Part shown: piece by piece, positions 18,725 through 26,992 of the stretch
How positions within the stretch are numbered: the stretch's first letter is position 1
Layout of the letters: the number at the start of each line of letters is the position of its first letter
Source: an uncultured Methanoregula sp.
GTDB taxonomy: Archaea > Halobacteriota > Methanomicrobia > Methanomicrobiales > Methanospirillaceae
Length of the DNA: 64,000 nt
NCBI RefSeq assembly: GCF_963662735.1
Contig: NZ_OY759744.1
Coordinates: 558,001 to 622,000 of the forward strand
Direction of reading: 5' to 3'
Made by a program: the position numbers and the translations under genes
Notes under the pieces: generated by a model
Databases searched by the model: none
Told to the model about the DNA's origin: nothing
Seen by the model: the letters and a program-made list of their open reading frames with translations, nothing else

Positions 18725-19722
18725 AACTGAGTGAAATTATACGACACTATCTCGGGTGGTGCCCGAATGCCGATGCACGGCCGATGCGCACTGCACCGGT
18801 TATTGCAACGCCGCCGGTTAACATACAACAATCATCACCGGACGGGGGGACAGGGGGATCAGGACGGATCGACCGGGGAGCAAAGCTCGCCATGGGCAGT
18901 ATAAAAATCCTGATCAGGAACAAGCGGCTGCTCTGGTTCTCGCTCCTGTCGGGACTGGTCCTTCTGTTCAGTCTTGCAACAAACATGTACATCGAGATTA
19001 TTTCCGGAACCAACCCATTTCCCGGAACCGGCTTTGTAACCGGTGCCGGAACAATCCTTATCGCCAAAGGATCGTTCCCGTGGCTGGCCTCGACATTTGT
19101 TGTAGGGTTCATCAGTACATTCCTCACGTGCTACCTGTTGGCCGGGTTGATTGCTTGTGCCTCACAGATCCTTTCGGGGAGAATAATCACGCTCCGGGAA
19201 GGGCTGTCCCGGGCCGGAGACCACATTCGGCCTCTCGCGGGCTGGGCAGTTATTGGTCCTCTTGTGGGGATAGGGCTCTCGTTCGTCACGAATAATTATA
19301 CTGCCAGCCTTCCCACGATCCTCATTTCAATGGGGATAACGGTTGTTTTCGGCGCTCTTACGATGTTTGTTGTCCCGGCTATTGTCCTGAGTGAGGAGGG
19401 CCTGTTTCCTGCTATCCTGAAGTCGATAGTGATGTTCCGGAAACTGTGGGGGGAGATTATCGTCTGCGCCGGTATTTTTTTCCTGATCGTTTTTGGAATA
19501 TACCTGGTAGCGATGGTCCCCATAATCATGATCGGTTTTTCATCCGGAAGTACTGCGCTCGTAGTAGTTGCGATTATCCTGGCCATGCTGGTGATGATGG
19601 TTATCCTGTTCATCGGCTCGACTATCGTGGGTATCGCCACTTTTGGACTCTATACGTATGGAACAACCGACCGGATACCAGGGTTGTATACAGAGATTCC
19701 GGGAAGTGAACGCACATCATGA
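18715..19722 (+). CDS. DUF6159-like membrane protein with N-terminal LGWCP motif (cluster 1, first copy)
   Basis: 335 aa from the ATG at 18715, preceded by GGGGAGG and overlapping the SdpI gene by 10 bp. N-terminal module KLSEIIRHYLGWCPN, a Gly-rich linker (DGGTGGSGRIDRG), then NKRLLWFSLLSG and about six helices. It matches the plan of the protein at 13421, with the module and linker added. Function unknown. Confidence 0.75.
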   Translation: MLVKLSEIIRHYLGWCPNADARPMRTAPVIATPPVNIQQSSPDGGTGGSGRIDRGAKLAMGSIKILIRNKRLLWFSLLSGLVLLFSLATNMYIEIISGTNPFPGTGFVTGAGTILIAKGSFPWLASTFVVGFISTFLTCYLLAGLIACASQILSGRIITLREGLSRAGDHIRPLAGWAVIGPLVGIGLSFVTNNYTASLPTILISMGITVVFGALTMFVVPAIVLSEEGLFPAILKSIVMFRKLWGEIIVCAGIFFLIVFGIYLVAMVPIIMIGFSSGSTALVVVAIILAMLVMMVILFIGSTIVGIATFGLYTYGTTDRIPGLYTEIPGSERTS

Positions 19723-19850
19723 GCGTCATTATTGTTACGAGCACCACAAAGCGGTATCCCGACGGGGTCCCGGTGATTGCAACAGCACGGAAAAATGCGG
19801 ATAGAAGAACACTGCCGATCCGAAAAGGAGGGCAGGAGAAGAATTACTGA
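19719..19850 (+). CDS. Possible 43-aa basic peptide gene
   Basis: An ATG overlapping the previous stop as ATGA opens a 43-codon frame (MSVIIVTSTTKRYPDG...RKGGQEKNY), strongly basic, no membrane segment. The coupled start is the only support; it could equally be non-coding spacer before 19866. Confidence 0.3.
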   Translation: MSVIIVTSTTKRYPDGVPVIATARKNADRRTLPIRKGGQEKNY

Positions 19851-19865
19851 CATGAGGCAGATTGG

Positions 19866-20960
19866 ATGATACTTACCCACCTATCGGAAATAGTTCACAA
19901 AGGTATGGGCTGGTGCCCGAATGTACAGATGATGAAAACAGCACCCGCGGTGCTCTCAACGCCACCTGCTACCGTTCACCCGCTTGAGCCGGATGGCGGC
20001 GCGGGGGGAGCGGGGCGGATTGGCCGGGGTGCAGGGATTGTGGCGGACAGCATAAAGACGCTTGTCAGGAACCGGCAGCTGCTCTGGTTCTCGGTCCTGA
20101 CGGGCATTGTAATAGCATTTATGTTCATCGCACAGTACACTCTCCATGTCCTCGGATCCTACCCGTACGAGATGATCAACTCGTCCCTCTGGCCGATCCT
20201 GACATTTATTATCGAACTGGTCAGTGTCTTTTGTCTCTGCTTCCTGCTGGCCGGCCTTGTCCTGAACCGGTCATCAGATCCTCGGGGGAAAGCTGGATCC
20301 TTCCGCCAGGGATTATCAAAAGCAAAAGATCATCTCCGGCCCATTCTTATCTGGTCCGGGATTATGGCCATTTTGGGAACCGGCGTCTATTTCCTGATCC
20401 AGTCCACCGGTGATCTCACGATAACCTCACTGATTATCCGGTTTCCCTTTGGCTATATCATGGAGCCGGAAGCCTACGGCCCGGGCCCCATTGCCGGGGG
20501 ATTCCACATAATGTATGCCGCCGGTTCAACATTCCTGATGATGGTGATCAATGTCATCTTACTGGTCCTGACCCTTTTCGTGATCCCGGTTCTGGCTCTT
20601 GAGAAAAAGTCGCTGTCCTATGCTCTTGGAGAATCGGCCAGGCTGGTAAGACAGTGCTGGGGAGAGATCCTGGTCTGTTTCTTCATCCTTGGCATCATAT
20701 TCATCGCGTTTACCCTTTTATCGGGAGTATTCCAGATCATATTCAGCGCAGTCGAGCTCAACGGCCAGTTCTGGTACGAGTTCTATTATATGCGGGGATG
20801 GGCGGCAGTTGCCCTTGTGTACATGGCAGCCTGGACTGTTCTGGTCCTCATCGGGGCCACACTTGCAGGCATTGCAATCCAGAACCTGTACCAGTATGCA
20901 AAGACCGGCATGATGCCCGGAGCACCCGAAGGAATACCGGAGGTACAAACTTCCGACTGA
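19866..20960 (+). CDS. DUF6159-like membrane protein with N-terminal GWCPN motif (cluster 1, second copy)
   Basis: 364 aa. Module HLSEIVHKGMGWCPN, linker DGGAGGAGRIGRG, then NRQLLWFSVLTG and about six helices, ending QYAKTGMMPGAPEG like the untagged paralogue (QYAKTGTVPSAFDR). Tandem paralogue of the gene at 18715 and presumably in the same transcript. Function unknown. Confidence 0.75.
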   Translation: MILTHLSEIVHKGMGWCPNVQMMKTAPAVLSTPPATVHPLEPDGGAGGAGRIGRGAGIVADSIKTLVRNRQLLWFSVLTGIVIAFMFIAQYTLHVLGSYPYEMINSSLWPILTFIIELVSVFCLCFLLAGLVLNRSSDPRGKAGSFRQGLSKAKDHLRPILIWSGIMAILGTGVYFLIQSTGDLTITSLIIRFPFGYIMEPEAYGPGPIAGGFHIMYAAGSTFLMMVINVILLVLTLFVIPVLALEKKSLSYALGESARLVRQCWGEILVCFFILGIIFIAFTLLSGVFQIIFSAVELNGQFWYEFYYMRGWAAVALVYMAAWTVLVLIGATLAGIAIQNLYQYAKTGMMPGAPEGIPEVQTSD

Positions 20961-21006
20961 TTTTCTGTTTTGGGCAGGTATCCGGCAGGCTGGAGGTACG
21001 TGGACC

Positions 21007-21240
21007 ATGGCGCAGAAATTGCATCAGCAGAATTATGTCACTGAATCATCGGCTGGCACAATCCTTGCGGGCCGGTATACCTATGTTCCGGTCGGAACCG
21101 CGATCCTGCTGCTCGCAGTCACACCGGTAATGAACGGGGATTACGGCTGGCCCTTCCTTGCGGCAGCAGTCATGACCGCGGCGCTGGGGATCCCGATTGT
21201 CCTGCATGAGCGGGTTAGGAACGTAGTTACTACCCGATAA
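21007..21240 (+). CDS. Small two-helix membrane protein
   Basis: 77 aa. GGAGGT at 20991-20996 lies 10 nt before the ATG. Two hydrophobic stretches (YVPVGTAILLLAVTPVM, WPFLAAAVMTAALGIPIVL) and the basic tail HERVRNVVTTR. The end overlaps the convergent hydrolase stop by 11 bp. No family recognised. Confidence 0.5.
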   Translation: MAQKLHQQNYVTESSAGTILAGRYTYVPVGTAILLLAVTPVMNGDYGWPFLAAAVMTAALGIPIVLHERVRNVVTTR

Positions 21241-22060
21241 AGTCCAGCAATGCCCGGTTGAGTTCCTCCGCATGCGTCCAGTTCAGGCCGTGCGGTCCTC
21301 CTTCGATTATCACAAACCTGCTTCCTTTGATCGCTGCACTGGCACGTTTTCCCGTTGCGACAATGGGACAGATACGGTCGGCATCCCCGTGGACGATGAG
21401 AACGGGGATATCGATTCGGGCAAGGTCCGCCCGGAAATCCTCCAGCCAGGCGGATACGCAGTCATAGGTCCCTTTTGGCGAGGCGCCGGCAGCGATATTC
21501 CAGCTGAGCCGGACTGCCTCGTCGCTGATCCGTTTCTCCAGCCAGATATCCAGGTTGTAGAAGTTCGAAAAAAAGGCGGTGAGAAATGCCAAGCGATCGG
21601 CATGAATTGCCTGCTGGATCCCATCGAACACACTCTTGTCCACGCCCCCGGGGTTATCAGCAGTCTTCAGGAGGAACGGGGGGATCGCGGAGATGAGGGC
21701 TGCTTTCTTTACCCGCACGGAGCCATGGGTTCCCAGGTACCGGGCAACCTCACCGCCACCCATCGAGAATCCGACCAGCGTGACATCGTGCAGGTCAAGG
21801 TGGGTCAGAAGGATGTGCAGGTCATTCGTGAAGGTATCGTAATTATACCCCGTTGCCGGCTTGCCGGATCTGCCGAATCCCCGGCGATCGTAAGTGATGA
21901 CCCGGTGACCCGCATCCAGGAGGGCCTGTTCCTGCTTCTCCCACGAAGCGCCACTCAGCGGCCAGCCATGAATCAGGACAACCGGTGTACCCGAACCATG
22001 ATCCTCGTAATAGAGATCGATATCTCCGGAGTTTTCCTTACCAACGGTAATGTAGGGCAT
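21230..22060 (-). CDS. Alpha/beta hydrolase, non-haem chloroperoxidase/perhydrolase type
   Basis: 276 aa. LIHGWPLSG, YDRRGFGRSGKP, nucleophile GFSMGGGE, acid in VHGDADRICP and His in GGPHGLNWTH make a complete triad of the bacterial cofactor-free haloperoxidase family, which are esterases with perhydrolase side activity. Such genes are common in aerobic bacteria, so transfer is likely. The physiological substrate is unknown. Confidence 0.88.
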   Translation of the reverse strand: MPYITVGKENSGDIDLYYEDHGSGTPVVLIHGWPLSGASWEKQEQALLDAGHRVITYDRRGFGRSGKPATGYNYDTFTNDLHILLTHLDLHDVTLVGFSMGGGEVARYLGTHGSVRVKKAALISAIPPFLLKTADNPGGVDKSVFDGIQQAIHADRLAFLTAFFSNFYNLDIWLEKRISDEAVRLSWNIAAGASPKGTYDCVSAWLEDFRADLARIDIPVLIVHGDADRICPIVATGKRASAAIKGSRFVIIEGGPHGLNWTHAEELNRALLDFIG

Positions 22061-22155
22061 TTCAATACACTTCCTTTTATTAAAGTAAGGTGATAGTGGG
22101 ATTCGTGCGATAAAAGAACTGGGTTATCGGCAAACCGGCATGAACCTTGACGGGT

Positions 22156-22977
22156 TCACGACTTCTCCCCGGTGATCCCGGTCAGGTCCTCCGCCATCTT
22201 CCAGAGCCGTTCCTGTACCTCACGGTTATACGTCAGGGCAGATGACCGGATGGGACGCTTGTCATCGTAATACCGGCCCGATACCCCGGCGACTTCCGGG
22301 GAGCGTGCGAGCCAGATCGGGGTCTGTGCACCCTCTTCCGGCGTGATGGTAACAATGCCGGGGGCTGCGGACCGGGAGAGCTTCGTGTTGACGACCCCGG
22401 GATGGAGGCAGTTGGCAGTAATCCCGGTCCCCTCGAGGTTACGGGCAAGGGTGTAGGTGAAGGTCACATCAGCAAATTTCGACAGCGCATAGGCACCCCA
22501 GGGATCGTAGAGGCGTTGTTGTGGCAGGTTGTCCCAGTCGATACGATCCACGTCCTCATGGGCACTTGAAGCAACGGTGACAATCCGGGATTTTTTCCGG
22601 AACAGTGGGAGCAACATGTGGGTGAGAAGGAATGGTCCGAGATAGTTCACCGCAAATGTGAGCTCGATTCCTTCCTGCGTCTGATGTCGTGCCTTCTGGT
22701 AGGTCCCTGCATCATTGACAAGGACGTCGAGATGGGAATAGCGTGACACGATGTCAGTGGCCATGATGCGGATCTGGTCCTGACGGGAGAAGTCGGCGAT
22801 AACAAGATCGGGGCGGATTCCCCCGGTCATTTTTTCCAGTTCCCCTTGCACACGTTTGCCTTTCTTTTCATCCCTTCCGTGAAGGATTACTTCTGCTTCC
22901 CCGAGAGCTAGTTCGGTTGCCGTGACTTTTCCAATACCGTCCGTGGAGCCCGTGACAAGTATGAGTGGACTGTTCAC
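22156..22977 (-). CDS. Short-chain dehydrogenase/reductase
   Basis: 273 aa. Rossmann motif TGSTDGIGK, NDAGTY (the NAG motif with Asp instead of Ala), and catalytic Ser then YALSK form a classical SDR of the retinol-dehydrogenase-like group; HGRDE after strand 2 suggests NADP preference. Substrate not deducible. Same strand as the hydrolase, 95 bp upstream of it. Confidence 0.85.
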   Translation of the reverse strand: MNSPLILVTGSTDGIGKVTATELALGEAEVILHGRDEKKGKRVQGELEKMTGGIRPDLVIADFSRQDQIRIMATDIVSRYSHLDVLVNDAGTYQKARHQTQEGIELTFAVNYLGPFLLTHMLLPLFRKKSRIVTVASSAHEDVDRIDWDNLPQQRLYDPWGAYALSKFADVTFTYTLARNLEGTGITANCLHPGVVNTKLSRSAAPGIVTITPEEGAQTPIWLARSPEVAGVSGRYYDDKRPIRSSALTYNREVQERLWKMAEDLTGITGEKS

Positions 22978-23130
22978 GAGTGGCGTATATAAAAATGGGC
23001 TGTTAAGAATATATCGGACGAGGCATCATTGCCTATCGTGGGAGAGGCACATCCGGGAGGTGGGACTGCATTCCGGCACTATCTTATAATTTTTATAGTA
23101 CATCGGGTAAGTCTGGAGTATGCGCCAGTA

Positions 23131-23153
23131 GGGTACAGAACGGATTTGTACCC
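23131..23153. promoter_or_regulatory. 7-bp inverted repeat upstream of superoxide reductase
   Basis: GGGTACA-N9-TGTACCC, a perfect inverted repeat about 65 bp before the SOR start. It lies downstream of an AT-rich TATA candidate (ttataatttttatag, about 23084-23098), so it would be in the 5' leader or act as an operator. Confidence 0.4.
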
Positions 23154-23217
23154 TGGTCTTTTCGATTGGGAGTTCGTACCCGTACCGGAAAACCGGAAAG
23201 CGCAGGGGGAATGCTAT

Positions 23218-23598
23218 ATGGTACAAAACACATTTGGAAACCTGATTTACACGTTTGACGCCGCAGCCGGGGAAGCACTCGGCAAGCGGGAGAGCCACAC
23301 GCCGAAGATCGAGGCGCCGGCTCAGGTAAAGCCCGATGAACAATTCATCCTGAAAATCTCCGTTGGTCCACACCCGAATACAGTTGAGCACTCCATTCGC
23401 TGGATCATGGTAACGTTCGAGGAAGAAGGGCGTGCATTCAACCCGGTCTTTCTCGGGAAGATATCCCTCAATCCGGTGACAACACAGCCGGAAGTGATCC
23501 TGAACATCAAACTGCAGAAGAGTGGCGTATTCCACGCAGTGGAGTACTGCAACCTTCACGGATTGTGGTCCGGGAAAAAAGAGATCAAGGTGAAATAA
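23218..23598 (+). CDS. sor: Superoxide reductase (neelaredoxin type)
   Basis: Reduces superoxide to peroxide without producing oxygen; a standard defence in anaerobes. 126 aa from the ATG at 23218, preceded by AGGGGG; a longer in-frame start gives an unlikely N-terminus. The full His4Cys iron site is visible: His27 (ESHTPK, with Glu25), His52 and His58 (PHPNTVEHSIRWI), Cys111 and His114 (CNLHGLW). No N-terminal desulforedoxin domain, so one-iron class. Confidence 0.93.
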   Translation: MVQNTFGNLIYTFDAAAGEALGKRESHTPKIEAPAQVKPDEQFILKISVGPHPNTVEHSIRWIMVTFEEEGRAFNPVFLGKISLNPVTTQPEVILNIKLQKSGVFHAVEYCNLHGLWSGKKEIKVK

Positions 23599-23692
23599 TC
23601 TTTTTTGGTTCACGCCCAGGTTCCGGGTAAAGGGACACGTTATTCATTTACGGGGGATTTAATAGCGGCCACCGCGAAATTTTATTTACACG

Positions 23693-24787
23693 ATGCCTGA
23701 TATTCCCGAGATCACTGATCCCAAGTGTGCGGAATGCGATCTCCTCCAGAAATGCACGACCCGGTTCCGGGATCTTGCCGACCTCATTCCCCAGATCCTC
23801 TTCGAGCTCGATGAAAACCTGGAATTCACCTTTTTCAACTGGAATACCATTGACATAACAGGGTATGCCTATGATGACCTGTCAAACAGGACCAGCATAT
23901 TCGACATTATACGGGAAGCTGACCGCCCGTCAGTTGAGCATTTTTTTGCCAGCCTCCAGCAGGATATCACCAGTGGCCATATCGAATGCGGAATCGTTAC
24001 CCATGACGGCAGGGAAATTCCCGCGATCATCTATGCATCCCCGATTATCGGGGAAAAACGCATTGCGGGAATTCACGGGGTTATCGTTGACATCTCGGAA
24101 AAAAAACAGCTCGAGAATGCTCTTGCGGTAACGAACAGGAAACTGAACCTGATGAACAGCGTGACCCGCCACGATGTCCTGAACAATATCACCGGACTTC
24201 TCGGACTCTGCGATATGCTGGGGGATATTACATCGAACAGCAACGAACGGGAGCTCATCGCAGATATCCGCAATCAGGTCATCCGGATAAAAGACCAGAT
24301 TATCTTTACCAGGGATTACCAGGACGTAGGGGTGAAGGCACCGCAGTGGCAGGATCTTTGCCAGAGCGTCAGGGATGCGGCATCCGCAATCGGACGGGAT
24401 TTGGCACGCCTGGATCTGCCCGGAAGCGATGTTGAAATATACGCAGATCCCTTCTTCGGCAGGATTTTCTACAACCTTATCGATAATAGTTTCAGGCATG
24501 GCGGATCGGTCCGGAACATCTCGGTTGAAACAGAGATCGCACCGGGGGGAGATCTCGTTATCCGGTACCGTGACGATGGCGTTGGCATCCCAGCTGAAGA
24601 GAAGGATCTGATCTTTAACCGGGGATATGGTAAAAATACCGGCTTTGGCCTCTTTATCATCCGGGAGATCCTGGGAATCACCGGCATCGCCATCCGTGAG
24701 ACCGGGATATCCGGAAGCGGGGTCCTGTTCGAGATCACGGTTCCGAAAACAGCCTGGAGACCGTGCAAGGGCAGGGGAGTTCAGTAA
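23693..24787 (+). CDS. PAS-domain histidine kinase
   Basis: 364 aa, cytoplasmic. The N-terminal CAECDLLQKC may bind metal. One PAS domain (about 25-145), then the H-box SVTRHDVLNN with phospho-acceptor His160 and a HATPase domain (N-box NLIDNSFRHGG, G-boxes DDGVGIP and GFGLF). The following response regulator is the obvious partner. Two other kinases here (40626, 58647) share this kinase core. Confidence 0.88.
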   Translation: MPDIPEITDPKCAECDLLQKCTTRFRDLADLIPQILFELDENLEFTFFNWNTIDITGYAYDDLSNRTSIFDIIREADRPSVEHFFASLQQDITSGHIECGIVTHDGREIPAIIYASPIIGEKRIAGIHGVIVDISEKKQLENALAVTNRKLNLMNSVTRHDVLNNITGLLGLCDMLGDITSNSNERELIADIRNQVIRIKDQIIFTRDYQDVGVKAPQWQDLCQSVRDAASAIGRDLARLDLPGSDVEIYADPFFGRIFYNLIDNSFRHGGSVRNISVETEIAPGGDLVIRYRDDGVGIPAEEKDLIFNRGYGKNTGFGLFIIREILGITGIAIRETGISGSGVLFEITVPKTAWRPCKGRGVQ

Positions 24788-24829
24788 ACATGATCAATAA
24801 GAAAAATGTGACAGCTGGGTGATTGAACA

Positions 24830-25195
24830 ATGACGAAGATCCTTTTAGTGGAAGATGATGAAATTGTCTCGCGGGTTGCGGTCTGGCGCCTGCAGAAACT
24901 CGGTTACGAAGTCTGCGGAACAGCAACTAACAGCATCGATGCCATGAGACTGGCACGGGAACACACACCCGATCTCATCCTTATGGATATCAAAATTGCA
25001 GGACCCACTGACGGAATAACGACTGCAAAGATGCTCAAAGAGATTACCGCTGCACCGCTCGTGTATCTCACGTCCCAGAGCGACGACGACATCATCCGCC
25101 AGGCAGCCGAGACCCAGCCGGCCGGTTTCATCTCGAAACCCTTTGAGGATAAGGATCTCAAAATCGCCATCGAGATCGCTCTCCGGAAAAAATAA
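24830..25195 (+). CDS. Single-domain response regulator
   Basis: 121 aa, receiver domain only: acidic pair EDDE, phospho-acceptor Asp53 in LILMDIKI, then the conserved Thr/Ser region and Lys in SKPF. No output domain, so it likely acts by protein contact or in a phosphorelay. Starts 42 bp after the PAS kinase. Confidence 0.92.
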   Translation: MTKILLVEDDEIVSRVAVWRLQKLGYEVCGTATNSIDAMRLAREHTPDLILMDIKIAGPTDGITTAKMLKEITAAPLVYLTSQSDDDIIRQAAETQPAGFISKPFEDKDLKIAIEIALRKK

Positions 25196-25222
25196 TCCTG
25201 TTTTAATCCATTTTTTTAATTC

Positions 25223-25243
25223 ATCATGCAGGTTGTGAACCTG
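25223..25243. repeat. 21-nt hairpin element, copy 1
   Basis: ATCATGCAGGTTGTGAACCTG, containing the stem CAGGTT-GTG-AACCTG. An almost identical copy (one change) is at 31706-31726 between the two 5S rRNA genes. Here it follows the response regulator stop after a T-rich stretch. Confidence 0.5.
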
Positions 25244-25379
25244 CCGGTATTGCATAATCAATCTGAAGATATGATGAAAGCATCCGCACGGGTGAAGAAA
25301 TTATCGTATCTCCGGTCTGTCCCCCGATACCACATTATTATTTGTGTCTCATGAGCGCGAATACGGAGGTTGCAAACAA

Positions 25380-25409
25380 TTTATATAGTAAACATCAATA
25401 TATTTACTT
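25380..25409 (+). promoter_or_regulatory. Promoter with TATA box and palindromic operator, regulator cluster 2
   Basis: TTTATATA at 25380-25387, then GTAAAC-N8-ATTTAC at 25388-25407 (5 of 6 arm positions symmetric), then 2 nt and the ATG at 25410. Spacing identical to 17448-17478 and 28136-28166. Confidence 0.75.
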
Positions 25410-25859
25410 ATGTTCCTCTCATTAAACGATAAGCAGTTCACGTTCTGGAAGATGCGGCGCAGCGGGATGTCGAACATCTCGATCGCAAATCTCATCGGGA
25501 TAACAAGGCAGGGCGTCTCACAGGCGCTCCTCATAATGGACGAGAAGATCGAGACCTCGCTGCGGGAGATGGCCAAGGCAAACCGGATCCAGATTGAAAA
25601 GATCGATGTAGAGCGGGGCATCCTGTTCGGGAGATCGATACCCTTCCAGACCAATGCCTATATTCTGGTCTCGGAGAAGCATGGCATGCAGGTCTGGTAC
25701 GAGCATGATGGCGATTGCATTTCCTGCGACGAGTTTACAAAATGCATTGAGTTCATCTGGGATTTCGCAGCCGAGCTGGGGATAAAACTCGAAAAGACCC
25801 AGGACCCGACGAAGATGGCAGAGGAACTGCTTGCAAAGATCCGGGAGGGACCGGCATGA
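25410..25859 (+). CDS. Small HTH transcriptional regulator with Cys-rich C-terminal motif (cluster 2)
   Basis: 149 aa paralogue of the protein at 17478 over its whole length. HTH RRSGMSNISIANLIGITRQG, then SEKHGMQVWYEHDGDC and GDCISCDEFTKC. Differences lie mainly in surface positions of the HTH region and the C-terminus. It begins a second operon of motif-tagged membrane proteins, overlapping the next gene by 4 bp (ATGA). Likely autoregulator, possibly cross-regulating cluster 1. Confidence 0.8.
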   Translation: MFLSLNDKQFTFWKMRRSGMSNISIANLIGITRQGVSQALLIMDEKIETSLREMAKANRIQIEKIDVERGILFGRSIPFQTNAYILVSEKHGMQVWYEHDGDCISCDEFTKCIEFIWDFAAELGIKLEKTQDPTKMAEELLAKIREGPA

Positions 25860-26992
25860 CCCGGGTATCTGATGTTGTCGGGCACTGGCTCGGCCTGTGC
25901 CGGAAAGCACCGGCAGCACATGCCCTGCAGACAGGGTTCAGTTTCCCGCCGGAACCTGCATTCGAAGGGCAGCCTGGCGGAGGTGGCAGCGGATCGGGAT
26001 CTGTTCACCGGGGAATCGAATCTGCCCTGTCCGGCATGAGGACACTGAACCGGAACCGGCAGCTCCTCTGGTTTACGCTTCTTGCCGGGCTTGTGCTGGC
26101 GGGAACCGTCATCGCACAGGGAGCACTCGGCTACATCACCTGGGCCATGCAACCATATATTGGTGAAACCGAATGGATTGTCCTGAACTTTATTATCGAG
26201 TTCGCAACACTGTTCTTACTCGTGTTCCTGCTGACCGGCCTTATCCTGAGCATATCATCAAAGAAAGACTCATCTCCATCGTTCTTTGAGAGGCTTACAG
26301 GCGCAAAAAAATACCTGAGGGCAATCGTTGTGTGGTCTTTTATTCTGGCAATCGCGGGCATGCTGCTCTTCAGTATTTACTTTTATTCTCCCGGCTGGTT
26401 TTCACGCAATGATCCGTTCCTCACGATCATTGGAACCATCCATGGACCCGTCAACGTGCTGTATGAGTTCCCCTTCAACCCGGCACTCATCCCATCCTTC
26501 CTGTCCGACCCCTACCGCGAGGGCGGAATTCCGCTGACCTCCTGGATATATCCTTCCGGGATCGTACAGGCCCTGACCTTTTCTGTGATCAATCTGCTCC
26601 TGTTTATTCTGACCGCGTTTGTCGTACCCTTTATCGTTCTCGAGCACAAGACCCTCCGGGAAGCAGTCGTGGGATCGTTTGCCCTGATGAAAAAGAACTG
26701 GGCTGAAGTGGCGGCCTGTGCCATCTTCCTTTTAGTTATTGCAATTGGTGTGCTCCTTACGTATCTGCTCGTCCAGGCTGCATCCGGTATAGCCACACCA
26801 GAATGGGGGGCTGTCACGATACGCCCGGAAAATACATGGATTGCTCTTGCTATCGTGTATGATGCTGCACTGTTCTGTTTTGCGATTGTGATGGCTACGG
26901 TCGGGGGGATTGCCGCCATGAATCTCTATACCTCGGCAAAAAGCAGGCAGATCACGGCTGAATCCGCTGGAGCAACAGGGGGTGTGACCTGA
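25856..26992 (+). CDS. Membrane protein with N-terminal LGLCRK motif (cluster 2, first copy)
   Basis: 378 aa. Module RVSDVVGHWLGLCRK, Gly/Ser-rich linker, SALSGMRTLNRNRQLLWFTLL, then about six helices. The segment LREAVVGSFALMKKNWAE corresponds to the conserved KxSxALxKKTWGE region of the 13421-type family. Coupled to the regulator upstream and, by a 1-bp TGATG overlap, to the next gene. Function unknown. Confidence 0.75.
   Translation: MTRVSDVVGHWLGLCRKAPAAHALQTGFSFPPEPAFEGQPGGGGSGSGSVHRGIESALSGMRTLNRNRQLLWFTLLAGLVLAGTVIAQGALGYITWAMQPYIGETEWIVLNFIIEFATLFLLVFLLTGLILSISSKKDSSPSFFERLTGAKKYLRAIVVWSFILAIAGMLLFSIYFYSPGWFSRNDPFLTIIGTIHGPVNVLYEFPFNPALIPSFLSDPYREGGIPLTSWIYPSGIVQALTFSVINLLLFILTAFVVPFIVLEHKTLREAVVGSFALMKKNWAEVAACAIFLLVIAIGVLLTYLLVQAASGIATPEWGAVTIRPENTWIALAIVYDAALFCFAIVMATVGGIAAMNLYTSAKSRQITAESAGATGGVT

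Noticed and set aside
23029..23217. N-terminal extension of superoxide reductase
   Set aside because: The extension crosses the TATA candidate and inverted repeat, and the internal ATG has a good Shine-Dalgarno.
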